A stretch of DNA of 64,000 nucleotides, from the NCBI GenBank assembly GCA_027485165.1, contig JAIXRN010000018.1, positions 124,001-188,000 on the forward strand, read 5' to 3'. The notes under the pieces were generated by a model. The model saw only the letters and a program-made list of their open reading frames with translations, made no database searches and was not told the origin of the DNA. The position numbers were made by a program, and so were the translations under genes. This stretch comes from Rubrivivax sp. (GTDB lineage: Bacteria > Pseudomonadota > Gammaproteobacteria > Burkholderiales > Burkholderiaceae_C). Positions 17,699 to 27,754 of the stretch are shown here, piece after piece. Every line of letters begins with the position of its first letter. Within the stretch, counting starts at the first letter, position 1.

Positions 17699-19447
17699 AT
17701 GCTGAAGCGATTGCACCTGCGCGACTTCGTCATCGTCGACGAACTCGACATCGAACTGGGCGCCGGCTTCACCGTACTGACGGGCGAGACTGGCGCGGGC
17801 AAGTCCATCCTGATCGACGCGCTGCAGCTGGCCCTGGGCCAGCGGGCCGATAGCGGCGTGGTGCGCGAAGGCGCAGCGCGCACCGAAGTGACGGCGGAAT
17901 TCGACCTGCCCGCCAGCCTGCAGGCCTGGCTGGACGAAGCCGGCTTTGCGGCCGAAGACGGTAGCCTGCTGCTGCGTCGAACGGTGGACGCGCAGGGCAA
18001 GAGCCGGGCCTGGATCAACGGCAGCACGGCCACCGTCACCCAGCTGCGCGAAGTGGCTGACCATCTGGTCGACATCCACGGCCAGCACGCCTGGCAAAGC
18101 CTGACCCGGCCCGCCGCCGTGCGCGCCCTGCTGGACGCACAGGCCGGCGTGGACCCCCAACCGCTGGCCGCTGCCTGGCAGGCCTGGCGCCAGGCCCTGG
18201 CCGCGCTGGCCGACGCACGCGCGCGCCGCGACACGCTGGAACGCGAACGCGAACGCCTGGCCTGGCAGCTGGCCGAACTGGACAAGCTGAACCCTGGCGA
18301 AGGCGAATGGGAACAGATCAACACCGAACAGCAGCGGCTGGCCCATGCCCAGGCCCTGCTGGACGGCAGCCGCGCCGCACTGGACGCCATTGCCGAAGGC
18401 GACCAGCCCGCAGACGCCCTGCTGCACCGTGCCATCGATGCCCTGCAGGCCGTGGCCGACTACGACCCCGAACTGCGCGCCGTGGCCGACGTGCTGCACA
18501 GCGCAGCCGCGCAGCTGGACGATGCGGCGCACAGCCTGCATGCCTACCTGGGCCGCAGCGAACCCGACCCTGAACGCCTGGCCGAACTCGATACCCGGCT
18601 GGGGGCCTGGATCAGCCTGGCGCGGCGCTACCGCCGCAGCCCGGCCGAGCTGCCCGCCCTGGCGCATGGCTGGCGCCAGGAACTGGCCAACCTGGACGCC
18701 GCCGCCGACCTGCAGGCCCTGGAAGCCCGCGCCAGCGCTGCCGAAGCGGCATGGCGCCAGGCAGCGCAGGTCACCAGCCGCCAGCGCCAGCGCGCAGCCG
18801 GCCCGCTGGGGCAGGCCGTGACGCAGGCCATGCAGCAGCTGGGCATGGCCGGCGGGCGCTTTGAAGTCGCCCTGCTGCCGCAAGACGAACCCCAGGCCCA
18901 CGGACTGGAAAGCGTGGAATTCCGCGTTGCGGGGCATACCGGCAGCACGCCGCGGCCGCTGGCCAAGGTGGCGTCGGGCGGTGAACTGTCGCGTCTGGCG
19001 CTGGCCATCGCCGTCACCACCGCCCAGGGCGGCCTGGTGGCCGCTGCAGGCCCATCGCCGAAGGTCGGTCGGCAGGCTGCAGCAGCCAGCGCGCAGGCGC
19101 TGGCAGACCATGTCGGCACGCTGATCTTTGACGAGATCGACGCCGGTGTCGGCGGCACCGTGGCCGACAGCGTGGGCCGGCTGATGAAGCAGCTGGGCCG
19201 CAGCTGCCAGGTGCTGGCCGTCACCCACCTGGCCCAGGTGGCAGCCTGTGCCGACGGCCACCTGCTGGTGGCCAAGGCCAGGAAAGGCCGCCAGACGGTC
19301 AGCGACGTGCAGGCCGTCAGCGGTGAAGCGCGGGTGGCCGAAATCGCCCGCATGCTGGGTGGCGAAAGGCTGGCCGGCACCAGCCGCGCGCATGCCCTGG
19401 CCCTGCTGGGCACCCCGGGCACCGCAAGCAAAGGCCCAGCCGCATGA
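17699..19447 (+). CDS. recN: DNA repair protein RecN
   Basis: A 582-residue SMC-like ATPase in double-strand break repair that acts with RecA on broken ends. Walker A GETGAGKS is at residues 29-36. The long central region is Glu/Arg/Ala-rich coiled coil. The ABC signature [14 protein letters not shown] is near 425-438, and Walker [13 protein letters not shown] near 478-489. Length is slightly above the usual 550-560, with a Gln/Ala-rich insertion ([20 protein letters not shown]) between signature and Walker B. The stop overlaps the rapZ start by 4 bp. Confidence 0.96.
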   Translation: MLKRLHLRDFVIVDELDIELGAGFTVLTGETGAGKSILIDALQLALGQRADSGVVREGAARTEVTAEFDLPASLQAWLDEAGFAAEDGSLLLRRTVDAQGKSRAWINGSTATVTQLREVADHLVDIHGQHAWQSLTRPAAVRALLDAQAGVDPQPLAAAWQAWRQALAALADARARRDTLERERERLAWQLAELDKLNPGEGEWEQINTEQQRLAHAQALLDGSRAALDAIAEGDQPADALLHRAIDALQAVADYDPELRAVADVLHSAAAQLDDAAHSLHAYLGRSEPDPERLAELDTRLGAWISLARRYRRSPAELPALAHGWRQELANLDAAADLQALEARASAAEAAWRQAAQVTSRQRQRAAGPLGQAVTQAMQQLGMAGGRFEVALLPQDEPQAHGLESVEFRVAGHTGSTPRPLAKVASGGELSRLALAIAVTTAQGGLVAAAGPSPKVGRQAAAASAQALADHVGTLIFDEIDAGVGGTVADSVGRLMKQLGRSCQVLAVTHLAQVAACADGHLLVAKARKGRQTVSDVQAVSGEARVAEIARMLGGERLAGTSRAHALALLGTPGTASKGPAA

Positions 19448-20343
19448 ACACCCTGCCCGCGCCGCTGGCCAGCGGCGAAAACGAGGTCATACTCATCACC
19501 GGCATTTCGGGCTCGGGCAAGTCGGTGGCCCTGCACGCGCTGGAAGACGCCGGCTACTTCTGCGTCGACAACCTGCCGCCCGAACTGCTACGCGACTTCC
19601 TGCAGCTGGAACACCAGCGCTTCACGCACCGCGTGGCGGTGGCGGTGGACGTGCGCACCGCGGCTTCGCTGCCCCACCTGCTGCCGCTGATCGACGGGCT
19701 GCGCAGCGAAGGTGTGCGCATCCGCAGCCTGTTCCTGGACGCCAGCGACGACGCCTTGGTACGGCGCTTCTCGGAAACCCGCCGCCCGCACCCGCTGTCC
19801 AGCGGCCCCGCCGGCGGCGACGCAGCGCGTGCGCTGGTCGACGCTATCCGGCTGGAACGCGACCTGCTGGCCGACCTGCGCGAAGTCTCGACCGTGATCG
19901 ACACCAGCCAGCTACGACCAGCCCTGCTGCGCAGCTGGGTGCGCTCACTGGTGGGCGCGCGGGCCACGGCACTGACCCTGGTGTTCGAGTCCTTCGCCTT
20001 CAAACACGGCGTGCCGCTGGACGCCGACTACGTGTTCGACGTGCGCGTGTTGCCCAACCCGCACTACGTGCGCGAACTGCGCCCGCTGACCGGCCGCGAC
20101 GCCCCCGTGGCCGACTACCTGGCCCAGCAGCCCGAAGTGCTGGAAATGCTGGAACAGATCAACGGCTTCCTGGAACGCTGGCTGCCGGCCTTCGAGGAAG
20201 ACCAGCGCAGCTACCTGACGGTGGCCGTGGGCTGCACGGGCGGCCAGCACCGGTCGGTCTACGGCGTGGAATGGCTGGCGCGGCGTTTCGCCGATCGCTT
20301 CGCCACCCTGGTACGCCACCGTGAACTCGATGCGCGCAACTGA
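19444..20343 (+). CDS. rapZ: RNase adapter protein RapZ
   Basis: A 299-residue P-loop protein (old name YvcJ/YhbJ). Walker A GISGSGKS lies at 20-27, followed by [15 protein letters not shown]. The C-terminal half has [28 protein letters not shown] and [11 protein letters not shown]. In enterobacteria RapZ guides RNase E to the sRNA GlmZ and binds glucosamine-6-phosphate. In betaproteobacteria its target is not established, and the window shows no GlmY/GlmZ. Coupled to recN. Confidence 0.95.
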   Translation: MNTLPAPLASGENEVILITGISGSGKSVALHALEDAGYFCVDNLPPELLRDFLQLEHQRFTHRVAVAVDVRTAASLPHLLPLIDGLRSEGVRIRSLFLDASDDALVRRFSETRRPHPLSSGPAGGDAARALVDAIRLERDLLADLREVSTVIDTSQLRPALLRSWVRSLVGARATALTLVFESFAFKHGVPLDADYVFDVRVLPNPHYVRELRPLTGRDAPVADYLAQQPEVLEMLEQINGFLERWLPAFEEDQRSYLTVAVGCTGGQHRSVYGVEWLARRFADRFATLVRHRELDARN

Positions 20344-20374
20344 TGCAGCAGCGCCTGCCTGGAATGCCCACACC

Positions 20375-21019
20375 ATGACCGAACGCACCACCCTGCCCGA
20401 CCCGCTGCCCCTGTTCCCGCTGCAGACCGTGCTGTTCCCGGGCGCCCTGCTGGCGCTGAAGATTTTCGAGGCCCGCTACCTGGACATGGTGGCCGACTGC
20501 CTGCGCAAGCGCAGCCCCTTTGGCGTGATCTGCCTGCAGCAGGGCACCGAAGTCGAACCCGAAGGCCGCCGCCCTAGCCCGGCCGGCGTGAAGATGGAAG
20601 CCGTGGGCGTGGCCGCGCGCATCGACGAAGTCGACGCCGAACAGACCGGCATCCTGCAACTGCGCTGCACAGGCCAGCAGCGCTTCAAGCTGCGCGAGGC
20701 ACCTGTTCAGGGTGGCAACGGGCTGTGGTGGGGGCGCGTCGAAACCCTGGCCGACGACCCCGTGCGCAGCCCTGGCCCGGCCATGCTGCAGACCGTCACG
20801 GCGCTGGCAGAAGCCATCCGCAAGCTGCAGGAACACGAACGCGTGCCCTTCGCCGAACCCTACCGCCTGGACGATGCCGGCTGGGTGGCGAACCGCTGGT
20901 GCGAACTGCTGCCGGTGCCGCTGTCGGCAAAGCAGAAGCTGATGGAACTGGACGACCCGGTGATCCGGCTGTCGCTGGTGGACGGCTTCCTGCGCGACAA
21001 GAAGGTGGTCGTGGGCTAG
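20375..21019 (+). CDS. LON substrate-binding-domain protein (stand-alone)
   Basis: A 214-residue protein consisting of the Lon N-terminal substrate-binding domain only: LPLFPLQTVLFPGALLALKIFEARYLDMV at the N-terminus (given by its ends) and a helical C-terminus ending LVDGFLRDKKVVVG. There is no AAA+ or protease domain, so it is not Lon itself. Such stand-alone proteins are common next to rapZ/recN in this order; the function is unknown, possibly protein binding. The start at 20375 is chosen because it precedes the conserved domain directly. An ORF extension to 20321 would overlap rapZ. Confidence 0.88.
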   Translation: MTERTTLPDPLPLFPLQTVLFPGALLALKIFEARYLDMVADCLRKRSPFGVICLQQGTEVEPEGRRPSPAGVKMEAVGVAARIDEVDAEQTGILQLRCTGQQRFKLREAPVQGGNGLWWGRVETLADDPVRSPGPAMLQTVTALAEAIRKLQEHERVPFAEPYRLDDAGWVANRWCELLPVPLSAKQKLMELDDPVIRLSLVDGFLRDKKVVVG

Positions 21020-21118
21020 CGCCCGTGGCCCGCGCCAACGCAGCGGGTCACATCCGCAGACCATGAACGGTGGACCAGACGGGTCGGCAGCCTCCGGCCA
21101 CCAGCACTGCGAGGCCAG

Positions 21119-21586
21119 ATGACCCAGCCGCTCATCGTTCTGCCCCTGGAGTTGATCTTTTCGGTCGCCAACACCACGGCACTCGTGGCGTGGTCCGGCC
21201 TGATCTTGCTGAAGCGAACACCTGCGCTCTGCCACGCGATTCAGTGGGCCGCCGTCGGCAGCCTGTGCGTGGCCTACGCGGTGCTGATCCAGCTGTACTT
21301 CTTTGCCGTGCCCGGTGGGGGCTTCGGGACTCTGGCTGCCGTGCAAAGGCTGTTCGCAGTGCCCGAGGTGGCCCTGGCCGGCTGGATCCACTACCTGGCA
21401 TTCGACCTGTTCGTGGGCCTGTGGATCGCCCGGCGTGCCGACGCCATGGGCTTCTCGCGCTGGCTGCAGGCACCGGTGCTGGCCTTGACCTTCCTGTTCG
21501 GACCGATCGGGCTGCTGGTCTTCGGGCTGGGGATTGCGGCGCGCCGGGTGTGGCGCAGACCGCTGCCGGGTGGGGCATCGGCATGA
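21119..21586 (+). CDS. ABA4-like (DUF4281) integral membrane protein
   Basis: A 155-residue protein with four predicted hydrophobic segments. The family motif GWIHYLAFDLFVGLWIARRAD spans about residues 84-104 (given by its ends), followed by FLFGPIGLLVFGLG. The plant homologue ABA4 is needed for neoxanthin synthesis; bacterial members have no established function. It overlaps the next membrane-protein gene by 4 bp, so the two probably act together in the inner membrane. Confidence 0.82.
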   Translation: MTQPLIVLPLELIFSVANTTALVAWSGLILLKRTPALCHAIQWAAVGSLCVAYAVLIQLYFFAVPGGGFGTLAAVQRLFAVPEVALAGWIHYLAFDLFVGLWIARRADAMGFSRWLQAPVLALTFLFGPIGLLVFGLGIAARRVWRRPLPGGASA

Positions 21587-22407
21587 CATCAGGCCAGGAC
21601 AGCTTCGAGCCGGCACGGGCCGCACTGGACACCGCGGTCGTGTGCCTGGCCCTGGCGCTGCCGTCGGCCATCGCGTTCGGGCTGGACACCCGCACGCTGA
21701 ACGATGTGAACATCTGGGGCAAGCCGCTGAAGTTTCAGCTGTCGTTTGCGCTGCACTGGGCCACCGTGGCCTGGCTGCTGCACGCCCTGGGTGGCGTGGC
21801 CAGCTGGGCCGGCGGCGCCACGCCGCTGCGCTGGTGGCTGCGCCTGGGTGCCGTCACGGCCGTGGTGGAGGTCTTCTACATCACCCTGCAGGCGGCACGC
21901 GGGCGGGCGTCGCACTTCAACTTCTCGACGCCGCTGGAAACGGTCCTCTACTTTGCGCTGATGGGCGGGGCGGCGGTGCTGATGATGATGGCCACCATCG
22001 CGATCGGATGTATCGTGTGGCGCCACAGCGGGCCAGAGCTCCGGCGCACAGGGCTCTGGCTCGGTGCGGTGCTGGGGCTGGTCGTCGGCAGCGTGCTCAC
22101 ATTGGCCGTCACCGCGCCCATGGCATCGGGTGCCGTCGACGGCCCTGGCCACTGGGTCGGCGGTGTGCGCACCGACGCCAGCGGGCTGCCGGTGTTCGGC
22201 TGGTCCACCACGGGCGGCGACCTGCGCGTGCCGCACTTCTTCGCCACCCATCTGCTGCAGGCCTTGCCGCTGGTGGGCTGGGTCGCAGACCGCAGCCGCA
22301 GCACACAACCCAGGGCCTGGGTGTGGGCGGCGCTGGGTGGCGGTTTGCTGTGCATCGCGTTCACAGGCTGGCAGGCGTTGGCAGGTCGGCCCTTCTGGGG
22401 CGCTTGA
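21583..22407 (+). CDS. Integral membrane protein of unknown function
   Basis: A 274-residue protein with about seven hydrophobic segments. These include VVCLALALPSAIAFGL, ALHWATVAWLLHALGG, VLYFALMGGAAVLMMMATIA and LGAVLGLVVGSVLTLAV. Polar loops contain NIWGKPLKFQLS and VPHFFATHLLQALPL with conserved-looking His residues. I cannot name the family. The start at 21583 overlaps the DUF4281 stop (ATGA); the open frame extends further upstream but without support. Confidence 0.75.
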   Translation: MTSGQDSFEPARAALDTAVVCLALALPSAIAFGLDTRTLNDVNIWGKPLKFQLSFALHWATVAWLLHALGGVASWAGGATPLRWWLRLGAVTAVVEVFYITLQAARGRASHFNFSTPLETVLYFALMGGAAVLMMMATIAIGCIVWRHSGPELRRTGLWLGAVLGLVVGSVLTLAVTAPMASGAVDGPGHWVGGVRTDASGLPVFGWSTTGGDLRVPHFFATHLLQALPLVGWVADRSRSTQPRAWVWAALGGGLLCIAFTGWQALAGRPFWGA

Positions 22408-22426
22408 CGTCTGCGGTGGGGCCTGC

Positions 22427-22460
22427 GCGCCATCGCCCGGGCGCCATCACCCGGGCGCCA
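22427..22460. repeat. Short GC-rich tandem repeat
   Basis: Two 14-bp units GCGCCATC(G/A)CCCGG plus GCGCCA lie between the membrane-protein stop and the next gene. The repeats are partly self-complementary (CCCGGGCGCC). There is no T-tract, so terminator function is uncertain. Confidence 0.7.
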
Positions 22461-22498
22461 GGCCTACACTGGCCTGAACACCCCGCAGGAGACACCCC

Positions 22499-23626
22499 AT
22501 GCTTGGACTTCAACTCCATTCGCTGGTCAAGCGCAGCGGTACGCTGGAACTGTCACTGGCTCGCGTCGACACGCCACCACCGGCCACAGGCGAAGTGCTG
22601 GTGCAGGTCGAGGCGGCGCCGCTGAACCCTTCAGACCTGGGCCTGCTGTTCGGGCCGGCCGACCTGCGCACGGCCGTGGCCAGCGGCACGGCGGCCGACC
22701 CGGTGCTGAGCGCGACGATCCCGCCCGCGGCCATGCAGGCCGTGGCCGCACGCGTGGACCAGCGCCTGCCCGTGGGCAACGAAGGCGCGGGCCTGGTCAT
22801 TGCCGCGGGTGAATCGCCCGCTGCGCAAGCCCTGCTGGGCCAGCGCGTGGCGATGCTGGGCGGCGCGATGTATGCGCAGTACCGCTGCATCGCGGTGGAC
22901 CAGTGCCTGCTGCTGCCCGACGACGCGACCGCAGCCGATGGCGCGTCGTGCTTCGTCAACCCGCTCACGGCGTTGGGGATGGTGGAGACGATGAAGCGCG
23001 AGGGCTACACCGCGCTGGCGCATACGGCGGCGGCTTCGAACCTGGGGCAGATGCTCAACCGCATCTGCCTGAACGACGGCATCCCGCTGGTCAACATCGT
23101 GCGCAAGCCCGAACAGGTGGCGCTGCTGCGCGAGCAGGGCGCGCAGCATGTCGTCAGCACGCATTCGCCCGCTTTCCAGGCAGAGCTGACCGACGCGCTG
23201 GCGGCCACCGGCGCCACCCTGGCTTTCGACGCCACGGGCGGCGGGCGCCTGGCGGGGCAAATCCTGGCGTGCATGGAAGCGGCCGTGTCGCGCGGCGCGA
23301 AGGAATACAGCCGCTACGGGTCGAACGTGATGAAGCAGGTCTACATCTACGGCGGCCTGGACACCGGCCCGACCGAGTTCGTGCGCAACTTCGGCATGAC
23401 CTGGGGCATGGGCGGCTGGCTGATGTTCCCCTTCCTGCACAAGATCGGCCCCGCTGCCACACAGGCGCTGAAAGCGCGCGTGGCGGCCGAATTGAAGACC
23501 ACCTTCCGCAGCCACTACGCCGGTGAACTGACGCTGGCCGAGGTGCTGCTGCCCGAAAAGATCGCGCTCTACGGCCCGCGCAACACGGGCGGCAAATTCC
23601 TGGTGCGGCCCGACAAGGGGCTCTAG
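22499..23626 (+). CDS. Zinc-binding-type alcohol dehydrogenase / quinone oxidoreductase (MDR family)
   Basis: A 375-residue medium-chain dehydrogenase/reductase. The N-terminal GroES-like domain contains VQVEAAPLNPSDLGLL and VGNEGAGLVI. The Rossmann region is unusual: in place of the GxGxxG sequence it has HTAAASNLGQMLNRICLNDGI near 178-198. Structural zinc cysteines are not seen, so it is probably an NADPH-dependent enone/quinone reductase type rather than a zinc alcohol dehydrogenase. AGGAG lies 9 nt upstream of the ATG. It is monocistronic and convergent with mutY. Confidence 0.82.
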   Translation: MLGLQLHSLVKRSGTLELSLARVDTPPPATGEVLVQVEAAPLNPSDLGLLFGPADLRTAVASGTAADPVLSATIPPAAMQAVAARVDQRLPVGNEGAGLVIAAGESPAAQALLGQRVAMLGGAMYAQYRCIAVDQCLLLPDDATAADGASCFVNPLTALGMVETMKREGYTALAHTAAASNLGQMLNRICLNDGIPLVNIVRKPEQVALLREQGAQHVVSTHSPAFQAELTDALAATGATLAFDATGGGRLAGQILACMEAAVSRGAKEYSRYGSNVMKQVYIYGGLDTGPTEFVRNFGMTWGMGGWLMFPFLHKIGPAATQALKARVAAELKTTFRSHYAGELTLAEVLLPEKIALYGPRNTGGKFLVRPDKGL

Positions 23627-23697
23627 ACGCAAGCCTTCAGGCCACCGGCAGGCGGTCATCGGTAGTTGGTAGGCGGCATGCCCTGGGCTGCCGCCCG

Positions 23698-24735
23698 TCA
23701 GGTGTCCTGCGCGATCAGCTTGCGCACTGGCGCGGGCAGGCCCAGGGCCAGGGCTTCGTCGAACCGGAACCACTGCCCGCCGGCCAGGGCCTCGGCCACG
23801 CCAGGCGGTTGCCGCCAGCGCAGCACCTGCAGCTGCCAGTCGAAATGCGTCAACACATGGCGAAAGGGTGGCAGCCATTCACCCTGTCCAGGCCAGCCGG
23901 CCACAACGGCTTGAAGGTCTTCGGCGCTGGTGAATTCCGGCAGGCTCCACAAGCCGGCCCACACGCCCTGCGCAGGACGCTGCACCAACCACAGCTGTTC
24001 GCCTTGCTCCAGCCACAGCAGGGCGTGGCTGCGCGTGCCGCGCTTGAGCTTCTTGGTCTTCACTGGGTAGTACAGCGGCCGGCCTTGGGCCAGCGCCACG
24101 CAGTCTTCTGCCAACGGGCAGGCCATGCAGACCGGGCGCCGCGCCAGGCAGACCGTGGCGCCCAGGTCCATCAGGCCCTGGGTGTAGGCCGGCATGCCAG
24201 CGCTGTCGGGCAACAGGGCTTCGGCCAATTGCCACAGCTGCCGGACCTGCGCCAGCTGCGCCAGGTCGCCATCGAAGCCCAGGGCACGGCTGAGCACGCG
24301 CTTGACGTTGCCGTCCAGGATGGCGGCGCGTTCCCCGAAGCAGAAGGCCGCGATCGCGCTGGCCGTGCTGCGGCCGATGCCGGGCAGCGTGGCCAGCACT
24401 GCGCTGCTGGCCGGAAACCGCCCGCCATGCTGCGCCATCACCGCCTGGGCGCAGCGGTGCAGGTTGCGCGCCCTGCTGTAGTAGCCCAGGCCGCTCCACA
24501 GTGCCAGCACATCGTCCAGCGGTGCTGCGGCCAGCGCAGCGACGTCGGGGAAGCGGGCCAGGAAGCGCGGGTAGTAGTCCAGCACGGTGGCCACCTGGGT
24601 CTGCTGCAACATGACTTCCGACAGCCAGACGCGGTAGGGTTCGCGCGTGGATTGCCAGGGCAGGCCCTGGCGGCCGTGCTGGGCCTGCCAGGCCAGCACG
24701 CGCGCGGCCAGCGGGGGCAGGCTGGGGGCGGTCAA
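23698..24735 (-). CDS. mutY: A/G-specific adenine DNA glycosylase MutY
   Basis: A 345-residue glycosylase that removes adenine opposite 8-oxoguanine. It has the catalytic Glu in SEVMLQQTQVATVLDYY, a helix-hairpin-helix LPGIGRSTASAIAAF, the catalytic Asp in ILDGNVKRVL, and a 4Fe-4S cluster with spacing C-x6-C-x2-C-x5-C (CLARRPVCMACPLAEDC). The C-terminal NUDIX-like 8-oxoG recognition domain ends PAPVRKLIAQDT. The start overlaps the dynamin-like GTPase stop by 4 bp, and mutM is the gene after that upstream, so the window encodes two of the three GO-system enzymes together. Confidence 0.96.
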   Translation of the reverse strand: MTAPSLPPLAARVLAWQAQHGRQGLPWQSTREPYRVWLSEVMLQQTQVATVLDYYPRFLARFPDVAALAAAPLDDVLALWSGLGYYSRARNLHRCAQAVMAQHGGRFPASSAVLATLPGIGRSTASAIAAFCFGERAAILDGNVKRVLSRALGFDGDLAQLAQVRQLWQLAEALLPDSAGMPAYTQGLMDLGATVCLARRPVCMACPLAEDCVALAQGRPLYYPVKTKKLKRGTRSHALLWLEQGEQLWLVQRPAQGVWAGLWSLPEFTSAEDLQAVVAGWPGQGEWLPPFRHVLTHFDWQLQVLRWRQPPGVAEALAGGQWFRFDEALALGLPAPVRKLIAQDT

Positions 24736-26741
24736 GCGGCGTCGCGCCGGGCGGCAGGGGCCAGCGCGTGGGCGGCCTGCAGCGCGCGTTCGGCCAGCGC
24801 TTCCAGGCGCAGCTGCAAGCTGTTCAGCTGTTCGTCGGTACGCTGCACTTCGGTGATGCGCGCTTCCAGGTCGCCCGACGCCGACTGCACGCGGTCCAGC
24901 GCCTCGCGCCGGCGGGCAAAGCCGCGGCGGCGTTCGCGCAGTTGGGCTTCCACCTGGGCGCTGGCGCCTTTGCTCCAGAGTTCGATGTCGCTCGACGCGT
25001 TTTCAAACACCACGCGCAGCTTGGACAAGAGCAGGCGCCTGAATTGATCGGCAAAGCCCGGCGTGCCCATGCGCCAGGCCTGGCCTAAGCTGAAGTAGCG
25101 GCCGTAGCTGCTTTCGATCAGCGCCAGGTCCTGGCGGTAGTTGGCCAGCCCCGGCGGCGGGCCCAGCACGAAGGCGAAGCCGAATTCGCTGTTCATGCGC
25201 CGGAAGCTGCCGTCGAACATCTGGCGCATTTCTTCGCCCTGCAGTTCCACATGCTCCAGCACGGCGCGCAGCCGCGTGAACAGCGCTTCAAAGGCCGACT
25301 TCGCGCCCAGGCCCAGGAACTTGGCCCCAGCCGCCGACTGCATGGCCTTCACCTCCAGCGCCAGGGCGTCGCTGGACAGCCGCGCCATCAGGTCGCGCAG
25401 CTGCTTTTGCTGCACGGTGCGCAGGGCCGTCAGGTGGCCGCTGCAGCGTTCGAAGTCGGCCATTTCGATGTCGATGCGCGCGGCCAGCATGCGCAGCTTG
25501 CCGCCACTCTTGCCACGCAGGCCGCGCAGTTCCAGCAGCTGTTCGGCGTGCTGGCGGCGGCGGTCGGCCAGCCGGCGTGCGGCGCCCTGGCGCAACTGCT
25601 GCACCACACCCTGCGCGGCCTGCAGCAGCAGGTCGGTCTGGCGCGGCAGCAGCTGGCCGGCCAGGGCCTGTTCCAGCGGCGCCAGCCGGCTGGCCGCCAG
25701 GGCCGGCACGTTACCTTCCACGCGCGCGGCCAGTGCGTCGCGGGCCGAGACCGCGAACACGCGCTGCAGCGGCACGCCCAGGGTGCGCGCGGTCTGGTCG
25801 CGCTGGCGTTCCACCTGGGCCGAGACTTCGGCCGCCGTGGCCAGCGGGTCGGCCAGGGTGTCGATCTTGTTCAGCACCACGAAGCGTTCCAGCGCGGCCT
25901 GGCTCAGGTGTTCCTTCCAGATCGACAGGTCTGAACGCGTGACCCCTGCGTCGGCCGCCAGCACGAACACGATGGCGTGCGCGGTGGGCAGCAGGCCCAG
26001 CGTCAGCTCGGGTTCTGCACCGATGGCGTTCAGGCCGGGCGTGTCCACCACCACCAGCCCGCGCTGCAGCAGCGGGTGCGGGTAGTTGATGAGGGCGTGG
26101 CGCCAGGCCGGTACCTCGACCTTGCCGTCTTCGCGCTGCGGCGGGTTGTCTTCGGGCTGGGTGTCGGACCACAGGCCCAGCGCGCGGGCGTGTTCCACCC
26201 CCACCCACTGCGTGCGGGTGACGGCAGCCAGCGACCGCGACAGCGCTGCCGGGTCCTTCGGGTCCAGCTGCAGGTGGTGCCAGGCGGCGTCGCGCACCCG
26301 CAGTTCACCCAGCGAAAAGCCCTGGGCGCGGGTCTCGATGGGTAGCAGCGACAGCCGCGGCGGCACGCCCGCGTCGAAGCGCAGTTCCACCGGGCACATC
26401 GTGGTGCGGCCCGGCGTGGCCGGCAGCACGCGGCGGCCGGTATCTGCAAAAAAGAGCGCGTTGATGAGTTCTGACTTGCCGCGCGAGAACTCGGCCACGA
26501 AGGCCAGGACCAGCTTGTCCGAGGCCAGCCTTTCGCGCAGCGCCGACAGCACGGTGGCATCGGGCGGGTCCAGCAATTCGTGTTCGCTCATCGCCCGGCT
26601 GAACAGGGCCAGGGCGGCGTCCAGCCCGGACCGCCAGGCGCTCAGCGCTTCCAGGCGCTGAGCCATCGGCACGCCAGCAGGGGCCGGGGTGGGGCCGGAA
26701 GACAGCTTCGCCAGGGGTGGGGAGTCAGGGCTCACGGGCAT
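24732..26741 (-). CDS. Dynamin-like GTPase
   Basis: A 669-residue bacterial dynamin-family protein. The G domain has P-loop AEFSRGKSE (about 83-91), G2 threonines in TPGRTTMCPVE, G3 VVVDTPGLN and G4 VVLNKIDTL. A long helical region follows, with assembly-type coiled coil (RRRQHAEQLLELRGLRG; RRGFARRREALDRVQ). The middle contains LGLGAKSAFEALFTRL. Bacterial dynamins remodel or repair membranes; no function is known for this subfamily. The start MPVSPDSPPL at 26741 is preferred; the open frame runs to 26828. It sits between mutM (132 bp upstream) and mutY (4-bp overlap). Confidence 0.88.
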   Translation of the reverse strand: MPVSPDSPPLAKLSSGPTPAPAGVPMAQRLEALSAWRSGLDAALALFSRAMSEHELLDPPDATVLSALRERLASDKLVLAFVAEFSRGKSELINALFFADTGRRVLPATPGRTTMCPVELRFDAGVPPRLSLLPIETRAQGFSLGELRVRDAAWHHLQLDPKDPAALSRSLAAVTRTQWVGVEHARALGLWSDTQPEDNPPQREDGKVEVPAWRHALINYPHPLLQRGLVVVDTPGLNAIGAEPELTLGLLPTAHAIVFVLAADAGVTRSDLSIWKEHLSQAALERFVVLNKIDTLADPLATAAEVSAQVERQRDQTARTLGVPLQRVFAVSARDALAARVEGNVPALAASRLAPLEQALAGQLLPRQTDLLLQAAQGVVQQLRQGAARRLADRRRQHAEQLLELRGLRGKSGGKLRMLAARIDIEMADFERCSGHLTALRTVQQKQLRDLMARLSSDALALEVKAMQSAAGAKFLGLGAKSAFEALFTRLRAVLEHVELQGEEMRQMFDGSFRRMNSEFGFAFVLGPPPGLANYRQDLALIESSYGRYFSLGQAWRMGTPGFADQFRRLLLSKLRVVFENASSDIELWSKGASAQVEAQLRERRRGFARRREALDRVQSASGDLEARITEVQRTDEQLNSLQLRLEALAERALQAAHALAPAARRDAA

Positions 26742-26873
26742 GGCTCGGGGCTGGGGCTTCCGGGGTTGGCACGGTAGTGGCGCTCGGTGCCGGGGTGGCG
26801 AGCCGGCGCGCGATCGCCGCCCTGGCACCTGGGGCTGCGTTGCATGCTAGCCCAGGCCGGCGGACGCCGGGCG

Positions 26874-27710
26874 CTATCGTTTCTGGCAATGCGCGCAGTA
26901 GTACGTGCTGCGCTGCAACTGCACGATGCGGCGGATGTCCGCACCGCAGCGGCCGCAGGGCTGCCTGGCGCGGCCGTAGACGGCGGCTTCGGTCTGGAAA
27001 GCGCCGCTCATGCCGTGCACGTCGGAAAAGTCACGCAAGGTGCTGCCCCCCAGGTCCAGCGCGCGGGCCAGCGTGGCGCGCACCGCGGCCAGCAGGCGTT
27101 CGGCGCGCGGGCGGCTGATGCGGTCGCTGCGCAATGCGGGGTGGATGCCAGCCTGGAACAGGGCTTCGCAGGCGTAGATGTTGCCCGCCCCGACCACGGC
27201 GCCGCCAGCCAGCAGCACGCTCTTGATGGGTGCGCGGTGGCGCTGCAGCGCAGCGTGGAAGCTGAGCGGGGTGAGCGCAGGGTCGAAAGGCTCGGGGCCC
27301 AGCCGCGCCAGCAGCCCCGCCGCGGGCGCCGCGTCCAGCGCCGCCGACCAGACCACGGCACCGAAACGCCGCGGGTCATTCAGCCGCAGGGTGCCCTGGG
27401 TGGTGACCAGGTCGAAATGGTCGTGCGGCCCTGGCGCTGGTGGCTGCGCCAGAAGGGCCAGCGACCCGGACATGCCCAGGTGCATCAGCAAGCCACCGCT
27501 GCAGGCCGCGGAACTTCCCGCCGCCAGCGGCACCCACAGGTACTTGCCGCGCCTCAGCACCGGGCCCACCTGCTGGCCAGCCAGCGCGCTGGGGTCGCAA
27601 CCCAGAGGCCAGCGCAGGGGTTTGCCCAGGCGGACGGCAGTGACCTGCGCTCCGCGCAAGGGCAGGTCGATGCCACGCCGTGTGACCTCGACCTCGGGAA
27701 GTTCGGGCAT
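26874..27710 (-). CDS. mutM: Formamidopyrimidine-DNA glycosylase MutM
   Basis: A 278-residue bifunctional glycosylase/AP lyase that excises 8-oxoguanine and fapy lesions. The catalytic N-terminus PELPEVEV (Pro2, Glu3) is intact. The conserved Lys is in [10 protein letters not shown]. The helix-two-turn-helix [15 protein letters not shown] is present, and the zinc finger is [15 protein letters not shown] ... YYCAHCQKR. Length is typical. It is divergent from the TPR gene over 44 bp and heads the mutM/GTPase/mutY run. Confidence 0.97.
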   Translation of the reverse strand: MPELPEVEVTRRGIDLPLRGAQVTAVRLGKPLRWPLGCDPSALAGQQVGPVLRRGKYLWVPLAAGSSAACSGGLLMHLGMSGSLALLAQPPAPGPHDHFDLVTTQGTLRLNDPRRFGAVVWSAALDAAPAAGLLARLGPEPFDPALTPLSFHAALQRHRAPIKSVLLAGGAVVGAGNIYACEALFQAGIHPALRSDRISRPRAERLLAAVRATLARALDLGGSTLRDFSDVHGMSGAFQTEAAVYGRARQPCGRCGADIRRIVQLQRSTYYCAHCQKR

Positions 27711-27754
27711 GAACCCATTATGTGAGAATGAAATTCAACTGTTCGGGAGCTTCC

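Noticed and set aside
22499..23626. Calling the MDR protein a zinc alcohol dehydrogenase
   Set aside because: The structural zinc Cys cluster and catalytic Cys-His pattern of zinc alcohol dehydrogenases are not visible, so only the superfamily is named.
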